NCBI GenBank assembly: GCA_019310965.1
Contig: JAFDDG010000012.1
Span: 1 to 64,000, forward strand
Length of the DNA: 64,000 nt
Source: Deltaproteobacteria bacterium
Lineage (GTDB): Bacteria; Myxococcota_A; UBA9160; SMWR01
Direction of reading: 5' to 3'
A program made the translations under genes and the position numbers. Numbering within the stretch: position 1 is the stretch's first letter; each line of letters starts with the position of its first letter. Below the pieces are notes generated by a model, which was not told the origin of the DNA, searched no databases, and saw only the letters and a program-made list of their open reading frames with translations. This document shows positions 58,622 through 64,000 of this stretch, one piece after another.

Positions 58622-59449
58622 TCAGGCGCGTTGCGCTGCGACCGCCGCTTCGCGCAGCGTTGCCAGAGTCTCGTCGTCCGCCGCCACCAGGAGCGTGGAG
58701 CGCGGGGCACAGATGTCTTCGGGAAACGGGCTCCCATCCGCTCCGCAAACCCTTGCCCCGGCCTCTCGCGAGGCCAGCGCTCCGATCCGCCCCCGCACAC
58801 TCACGGATCCACCGGGCATGAACCGCAAGCCACCGCACACACCCGGCAGGAGTGGCGCCACCGAGATTGCGCCGCCACTGGCCGGCGCCACCGACAGCCC
58901 GGCCTCCAGCAGCACCTCGACGGCCGCGCCTGGCAGGTCATGGGAGATCAGCACGCGGCTCCCGTCGACCCGCACCTCCGCCCGGACCGGCGCCGCCTCA
59001 CCCGAAGCCATGCGCGCCCCCTCGCCTCGCACGGCATCGATGAAGACTCCCTCCCGCGGCAGCGCCACGTGCGCCACCTGGTAGACGTCGCGTACGGCGA
59101 GACCCATGAGGATGGAGTAGGGACCGAGTGCCTCGAGGAAGAAACGCAGGGTGCCGTCGATGGGGTCGACCACCACGCGTGCTTCGCCTTCGGAGGCGAA
59201 CGCCGCGACGCTCGGCGTATCCTCTTCGGCCTCGAGCGCCAGACTCGGGGCGATCTCCAGAAGGGCCCGCAGCAGCGTCTCCTGCACCGCCGTATCCGCC
59301 GCGGTGAGGGCCGCCTTCACGGGGCTTCGCTCGCCCGCCTTCGGCCGGTTGGCCACGCGACCCTCGAGATCCCGCGCAATCTCCGCGGCTCGACGCATCG
59401 CCGGAGCGAGCGCATCGACCGTGGCTCGGGGGCTGAAGGACATCGTCAT
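58622..59449 (-). CDS. Inositol monophosphatase/CysQ family protein
   Basis: LALEAEEDT and VVDPIDGTLRFFLEALGPYSILMGLAVRD metal-binding motifs. Confidence 0.87.
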   Translation of the reverse strand: MTMSFSPRATVDALAPAMRRAAEIARDLEGRVANRPKAGERSPVKAALTAADTAVQETLLRALLEIAPSLALEAEEDTPSVAAFASEGEARVVVDPIDGTLRFFLEALGPYSILMGLAVRDVYQVAHVALPREGVFIDAVRGEGARMASGEAAPVRAEVRVDGSRVLISHDLPGAAVEVLLEAGLSVAPASGGAISVAPLLPGVCGGLRFMPGGSVSVRGRIGALASREAGARVCGADGSPFPEDICAPRSTLLVAADDETLATLREAAVAAQRA

Positions 59450-59559
59450 GATGTTTCCTGTGCAGCGGTTGCGCAGTCTTTAGCGCGTGCGCCAACCTGG
59501 GCAAGGCCCGCTTCAGTTGCGTCCAGTATGTGCCGAATAGAAGCGCGCCAGAGGAGCCC

Positions 59560-59970
59560 ATGCAGAAGCTCGCCTGTATCCTTGCCTGCCTCGTGCTCGC
59601 CGCCAGCGCCGCCCATGCGGACTCGCCGGCCGCGATCCCGGATTCGAGTCACGACCGCGCCGGCGCCGCCTTCGACGCCTTCGCCGCGAAGTGGATGGAC
59701 CGCGCTCGCGACACCGAGGAACAGAGCCGAGCGAATCCAAGCGTGAAGCCGGGCGCCTCCGCGCCGCTCGTCACCTACCGCGGCTACGGCGACGACTACT
59801 CGCTCGAGTTGCGCCCCACTGGCAACCCGAGCGCCCCCTACGTGGGGCTGCTCCGCTATACCGAGCACCTCTACGGCTGCAGCAGCATCGAAGCCACCAC
59901 TTGCACGATCGTCTCGAGTGTCCCGATCACCGAGATCTTCCGCTACCAGGGCGGACGCTGGCGCTATTAG
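59560..59970 (+). CDS. Small secreted protein of unknown function
   Basis: Signal peptide MQKLACILACLVLAASAAHA; 136 aa. Confidence 0.65.
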   Translation: MQKLACILACLVLAASAAHADSPAAIPDSSHDRAGAAFDAFAAKWMDRARDTEEQSRANPSVKPGASAPLVTYRGYGDDYSLELRPTGNPSAPYVGLLRYTEHLYGCSSIEATTCTIVSSVPITEIFRYQGGRWRY

Positions 59971-60013
59971 TGTCCTGAGTCCGAATGCAGCGAACTTGGG
60001 ACTCAGGACACTA
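59968..60013. repeat. Perfect 15-bp inverted repeat TAGTGTCCTGAGTCC-N16-GGACTCAGGACACTA
   Basis: Arms 59968-59982 and 59999-60013; left arm begins with the stop codon of the preceding gene. Confidence 0.95.
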
Positions 60014-60179
60014 GGGCCTGGCGCGAAAGCTCCGGGCGCCGAGGCGCGCCGCCATCGCAGCTGCCGCCGGGCTCAACGCAGGAGCGCGGAGCATTTCAGA
60101 CGCGATGCGCCGAAACGGCTCCGCGCTCCCCAGCGCCCCCTACCCCCCGATCGGAGGCGCCGTACCTACGTTGGGCCCC

Positions 60180-62960
60180 TCAACTGCAACCGCTGGTGTT
60201 TCCGCAGTTGGGGCATTTGTAACACGTACCGCTGCGGATCATGATCGAGCCGCAGTCGCTGCAGCTCGGCGCGTCCGCCTGGTTCACCATCGCGTAGCCA
60301 CTCGCACTGCTGCTGCCGACCTCGCCCGAGCCACCGGCCACCACGGCCACTTCGGCCTCGGCCCCCGCCCCGGCGGTGACCGTGTCCTGCTCGTCCGCCA
60401 CCGGCGGCTCGCCCGTCAGGAAGCGGGTGCCGAGGAAGCGGAACACATAGTCCATCACCGACTTCGCAATCGGAATCTCCCGATTGTTCGTGAAGCCCGC
60501 CGGCTCGAAGCGCGTGTGACTGAACTTGTCGACCAGGGTCTTCAAGGGCACACCGTACTGGAGCGAGATGGACGTCATCGTGGCGATGGTGTCCATCAGA
60601 CCCGAAACGGTGCTGCCCTCCTTGGCCATGCGCAGGAAGATCTCGCCCGGCTTCCCGTCGTCGTAGAGACCGACGGTGAGGTAGCCCTCGTGGCCCGCAA
60701 TCGAGAACTTGTGGGTCAGGGCCGTGCGCTCGTCCGGCAGCTTCTTGCGCACCGGACGTTCGCCGGCTGACGCAGAATTGCTGCTCGCGCCGGTATTGAG
60801 CGGCTGGGTGCGCTTGCTGCCGTCGCGGTAGACGGCCAGGGCCTTGAGGCCGAGCTTCCAGCCCTCGAGGTAGGCATCCGCCACATCCACCACCGTCGCA
60901 TCCTCGGGCAAGTTCACCGTCTTGCTGATGGCGCCCGACAGAAAGGGCTGCACCGCACCCATCATGCGCACGTGGCCCATCCACTCGATGCTGCGGGTGC
61001 CATTCTGCGCTCGGAACGCGCAATCGAAGACGGCCACGTGCTCATCCGCGAGGTGCGGCGCGCCCTCGATCGTCTCGTTCTCGTCGATGAAGGCGACGAT
61101 GGCGTCGACCTCATCCTGCGAGTAGTCGAGCCGGGCCAGCGCCGTCGGGACCGTGTTGTTCACGATCTTGAGCAGGCCCCCACCGACCAGCTTCTTGTAC
61201 TTGACCAGCGCAATGTCGGGCTCCACGCCGGTCGTATCACAGTCCATCATGAACGCGATGGTGCCAGTCGGCGCCAGCACGGTGACCTGGCCGTTCTTGA
61301 AACCGTGCCGGCGGCCGGCCTCGAGCGCGCCCGCCCAGCTGCGGCGCGCCGCGTCGAGCAGCTCCACGCGCACGCCCTCAGCCGGGATCGCATCGGCCGC
61401 CGCCTTGTGCATTCCGATCACTTCGAGGAAGGGCTTGCGATTCGCCTTGTACTTGACGAACGGCCCCATGGCCTCCGCGACTTGCGCCGAGCGCAGGTAC
61501 GCCTGGCCGCACATCAGCGCCGTGAGCGCTGCCGCCACGTTGCGGCCCTCATCGCTGTCGTAGGGCAGACCCAAAGTCATCAGCAGCGCACCGAGGTTGG
61601 CGTAGCCGAGACCCAACGGCCGGTACAGGTGGCTGTTCTTCTCGATGGCCGGCGTCGGGTAGGCCGCGTGGTCCACCATGATCTCCTGACCGAGGATCGT
61701 GATGTCGACCGCCGCGGTGTATGCCGCCACATCGAAGCTGCCGTCTTCGTCGAGGAACTTGATCAGGTTCAGACTGGCCAGATTGCACGCCGTATCGTCG
61801 AGAAACATGTACTCGCTGCACGGATTGCTGGCATTGATGCGGCCGCTGTTCTTGACCGGATTCCAGCGGTTGATCGTGGTGTCGTACTGGATGCCCGGAT
61901 CGCCGCAGATATGCGTCGCCTCGGCCATGGCCGTGAGGAGATCCCGCGCCTTCAGCCTCTCGCAGGGCTCGCCGCTGAGCACCTCCTTGGTGATCCAGTC
62001 GCTATCCGCCAGCACCGCATGCATGAAATTGTCGGTTACGCGCACGGAGTGGTTGGCGTTCTGGAAGTAGACCGAGTCGTAGGCACCGCCGGGCACGTTG
62101 AAACCGCCGTCGTAACCCTCGGCGATCAACGCCCAGGCCTTCTTCTCCTCGCGGGCCTTGCTGTTCACAAAATCCAGGATATCCGGATGATCGGCATCGA
62201 GGATCACCATCTTCGCAGCGCGGCGCGTCTTGCCACCGCTCTTGATCACGCCGGCGAAGGCGTCGAAGCCCCTCATGAACGAAACCGGGCCCGACGCGAT
62301 GCCGCCGCCGGCGAGCTTCTCCTTGGAAGAGCGAATCTTCGAGAAATTCGAGCCGGCACCCGAGCCGCCCTTGAAGAGCATGGCCTCGGTCTTGGCGAGA
62401 TCCATGATCGAGGTCATGGTGTCGTCGACAGAGTTGATGAAGCAGGCGCTCGCCTGCTGAGGCGTACCCTGCACCCCGAGGTTGAACCAGACGGGGCTGT
62501 TGAAGGCCATGCGCTGCGTGACGAGGATGTACTTGAGCTCGTCGCGATAGGCATCGCGGTCTTCCGGTGCCTTGAAGTAGTGGGACTTCTCCCCCCACTC
62601 GACGATGCGGTCGACGACGCGGCCGATCAGCTGTTTGACACTGCGCTCGCGCTCCGGGGTGCCAACGTGACCGCGAAAGTACTTCGACACGACGACGTTC
62701 GTCGCGAGCTGCGACCACTCCTTCGGGATCTCGACGTCGATCTGCTCGAAGACGGTTTCACCGCGCTCGTCGCTGATCTTGGCGTCGCGCAGCTCCCACT
62801 CGACCATGTCGAAGGGATCCACGCCGGCCTGGGTGAAATGGCGGGGAACGGTAACGCCCCGGGGTTGTTGCTTCGTTCTCTGACGGCTGCCCGAAGTGGA
62901 CTTTCTGGTCTGAGCCCTGGTCTGAGTCCCGTTGGTTCCGGCAGTCGTCGTTCCGTTCAC
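60180..62960 (-). CDS. nrdJ: Adenosylcobalamin-dependent (class II) ribonucleoside-diphosphate reductase
   Basis: RMAFNSPVWFNLG...ACFINSVDDTMTSIMDLAKTEAMLFKGGSGAGSNFSKIRSSKEKLAGGG; NPCSEYMFLDDTACNLASLNL; C-terminal zinc-ribbon CSDCGSIMIRSGTCYKCPNCGNTSGCS. Confidence 0.97.
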   Translation of the reverse strand: MNGTTTAGTNGTQTRAQTRKSTSGSRQRTKQQPRGVTVPRHFTQAGVDPFDMVEWELRDAKISDERGETVFEQIDVEIPKEWSQLATNVVVSKYFRGHVGTPERERSVKQLIGRVVDRIVEWGEKSHYFKAPEDRDAYRDELKYILVTQRMAFNSPVWFNLGVQGTPQQASACFINSVDDTMTSIMDLAKTEAMLFKGGSGAGSNFSKIRSSKEKLAGGGIASGPVSFMRGFDAFAGVIKSGGKTRRAAKMVILDADHPDILDFVNSKAREEKKAWALIAEGYDGGFNVPGGAYDSVYFQNANHSVRVTDNFMHAVLADSDWITKEVLSGEPCERLKARDLLTAMAEATHICGDPGIQYDTTINRWNPVKNSGRINASNPCSEYMFLDDTACNLASLNLIKFLDEDGSFDVAAYTAAVDITILGQEIMVDHAAYPTPAIEKNSHLYRPLGLGYANLGALLMTLGLPYDSDEGRNVAAALTALMCGQAYLRSAQVAEAMGPFVKYKANRKPFLEVIGMHKAAADAIPAEGVRVELLDAARRSWAGALEAGRRHGFKNGQVTVLAPTGTIAFMMDCDTTGVEPDIALVKYKKLVGGGLLKIVNNTVPTALARLDYSQDEVDAIVAFIDENETIEGAPHLADEHVAVFDCAFRAQNGTRSIEWMGHVRMMGAVQPFLSGAISKTVNLPEDATVVDVADAYLEGWKLGLKALAVYRDGSKRTQPLNTGASSNSASAGERPVRKKLPDERTALTHKFSIAGHEGYLTVGLYDDGKPGEIFLRMAKEGSTVSGLMDTIATMTSISLQYGVPLKTLVDKFSHTRFEPAGFTNNREIPIAKSVMDYVFRFLGTRFLTGEPPVADEQDTVTAGAGAEAEVAVVAGGSGEVGSSSASGYAMVNQADAPSCSDCGSIMIRSGTCYKCPNCGNTSGCS

Positions 62961-63152
62961 CCTTTCCCCCTATTTGAAATGGCAGCCTCGCAGCTCCCGC
63001 TTCCGCTGTGTTCTGGCGCTCGCCCTTGCACGCGTGTGACTCAGCCACACCAACCTGTCAGCCCTCCCATTTCGCCCCGATTGGAGCCTCGACGGCATGC
63101 ATCGGGGCCGAGCGCATAGGGTGGAACTCCTGAATCACCTGCGAAGACAAAT

Positions 63153-63197
63153 CACCCGGCCTCGCGTTCGGCTCGCGCCGCCCCTCGAGGCCGGGTG
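63153..63197 (-). promoter_or_regulatory. Strong hairpin in nrdJ 5' leader (CACCCGGCCTCG...CGAGGCCGGGTG)
   Basis: Perfect 12-bp inverted arms 63153-63164 / 63186-63197, 21-nt loop, no T-tract. Confidence 0.7.
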
Positions 63198-63352
63198 TTG
63201 AATCCAGGGGATGAGAGAGGCCTCGGTACATCCAAGGCCCCCAAGCAAGGTTCAGGTCCTCCATCCCGTTCCAAGCCTGCTTCCCGCTGGCGACCGCCTG
63301 TTTCGAAAAACCCCCCAGGCCACCAGAGGGACATGCCTCATCCCCATGACGC

Positions 63353-63381
63353 TCTTTACTCCTGCGACGAAATCGTGTCAA
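63353..63381 (-). promoter_or_regulatory. Putative nrdJ promoter (TTGACA-N17-TAAAGA)
   Basis: -35 at 63376-63381, -10 at 63353-63358, about 390 nt upstream of the start codon. Confidence 0.45.
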
Positions 63382-63389
63382 CACGGAAC

Positions 63390-63405
63390 CCACAAAATAT
63401 AGCGC
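63390..63405 (-). promoter_or_regulatory. Candidate NrdR box (GCGCTATATTTTGTGG)
   Basis: Agrees with most positions of the palindromic NrdR consensus acaCwAtATaTwGtgt; lies 8 bp upstream of the -35. Confidence 0.4.
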
Positions 63406-63539
63406 TTCACCGGCCCGCGGAGCACAAGTGGTTGAGGTTTCAGGTGTTTTGGGCGCCGGCTCGGTGGGGGCCGCAGCGTCAAACGGCGGTCTGATCGCAG
63501 CTGAAGTGCGCAAGCATTCGAAAAGTCTGAATTTTCGGT

Positions 63540-64000
63540 CTAGGAACCTGAGCTTTCGCCCGGCAGGCCCGTGAGCCGGATGCCGAGGCCCTCGGAAACC
63601 TTGTAGCGAATGTTCAGGCCGATCAGCAGCGCGGTCACGGATTCGACGATCCGCGCGTTCGAAAGCGGCCCGCCGTCGATGCCACGCAGCCCCGGGACCA
63701 GCTCGCACAGGGCCATCACCCGCTCACGCGACGCCTTGGCCCCGGACACGATCACGTCGCATTCGACAGGCTCCTCGAGGTGCTGCAGACGGTGCGCAGA
63801 GACGTTCTGGAACGCCGATACGACATCGACCCCCTTCGGCACCAGCGACTTCACCAGCTCCGCGCAGGAGCCCTGCCAGATGCCGAGCGTGCGCACGGCG
63901 CCGTCGCCGACGGCAGCTGCCAGCGGCACACCCATCGAGACCACGACCTGACCGTCGGCAAGCTTCTCCTTGATGCCCTTCACGGTGCTGGCGAAGTGCT
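63540..64000 (-). CDS. npdG: F420-dependent NADP reductase (NpdG-like), 5' end beyond window
   Basis: ...VKGIKEKLADGQVVVSMGVPLAAAVGDGAVRTLGIWQGSCAELVKSLVPKGVDVVSAFQNVSAHRLQHLEEPVECDVIVSGAK...LVPGLRGIDGGPLSNARIVESVTALLIGLNIRYK; open frame continues through 64000. Confidence 0.82.
   Translation of the reverse strand, partial: HFASTVKGIKEKLADGQVVVSMGVPLAAAVGDGAVRTLGIWQGSCAELVKSLVPKGVDVVSAFQNVSAHRLQHLEEPVECDVIVSGAKASRERVMALCELVPGLRGIDGGPLSNARIVESVTALLIGLNIRYKVSEGLGIRLTGLPGESSGS

Noticed and set aside
59968-60013. Rho-independent terminator
   Set aside because: No U-tract after either arm and only moderate GC; described as an inverted repeat instead.
60972-63119. 715-aa plus-strand ORF
   Set aside because: Antisense to nrdJ; H/R/D-rich shadow translation.
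61153-63500. Classical cobalamin riboswitch upstream of nrdJ
   Set aside because: Canonical B12-box (GCCACTG-type) not seen by eye in the leader; left as a check rather than a feature.
63058-63708. 216-aa minus ORF upstream of nrdJ
   Set aside because: Overlaps the npdG 3' end and promoter region; no conserved motif; more consistent with leader RNA.

Overview
High-GC window of about 64 kb from a Gram-negative-type bacterium. LolA, BamD, PilT, MltG, Lgt and MreB are all encoded; the gene content looks 'deltaproteobacterial' in the broad sense, but I cannot place the taxon from sequence alone. Nearly all genes are housekeeping: rpsF, pdxST, nhaA, pth-rplY-prs-tRNA-Gln-ispE, bamD, ispG-alaS, pilT, pgpA-cinA-thpR-recA, ruvX-mltG, mreB, lolA-ftsK, ssb, radC, moaC, lgt, ETF-QO and a class II RNR. 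The standout is a complete Pup-proteasome locus at 34640-41242 on the minus strand, in the order mpa/arc - dop - pup - prcB - prcA - pafA. Its diagnostic motifs are intact: Pup ends in GGQ, Mpa ends in GQYL, PrcB has an HG|TTV processing site, Dop has its loop, and prcB/prcA overlap by ATGA. It sits beside outer-membrane biogenesis genes rather than in an actinobacterial setting, has a strong sigma70-like promoter with a leader of about 350 nt, and is followed by a small uncharacterised TM/coiled-coil protein. Other points of interest: an (SDAGAA)n repeat tail on ribosomal protein S6, a frameshifted CBS-domain gene, a long-form IspG, a near-identical repeat shared by two unrelated intergenic spacers, several strong palindromes, and a structured nrdJ leader with a candidate NrdR box. 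No CRISPR, IS element, prophage or rRNA was seen.
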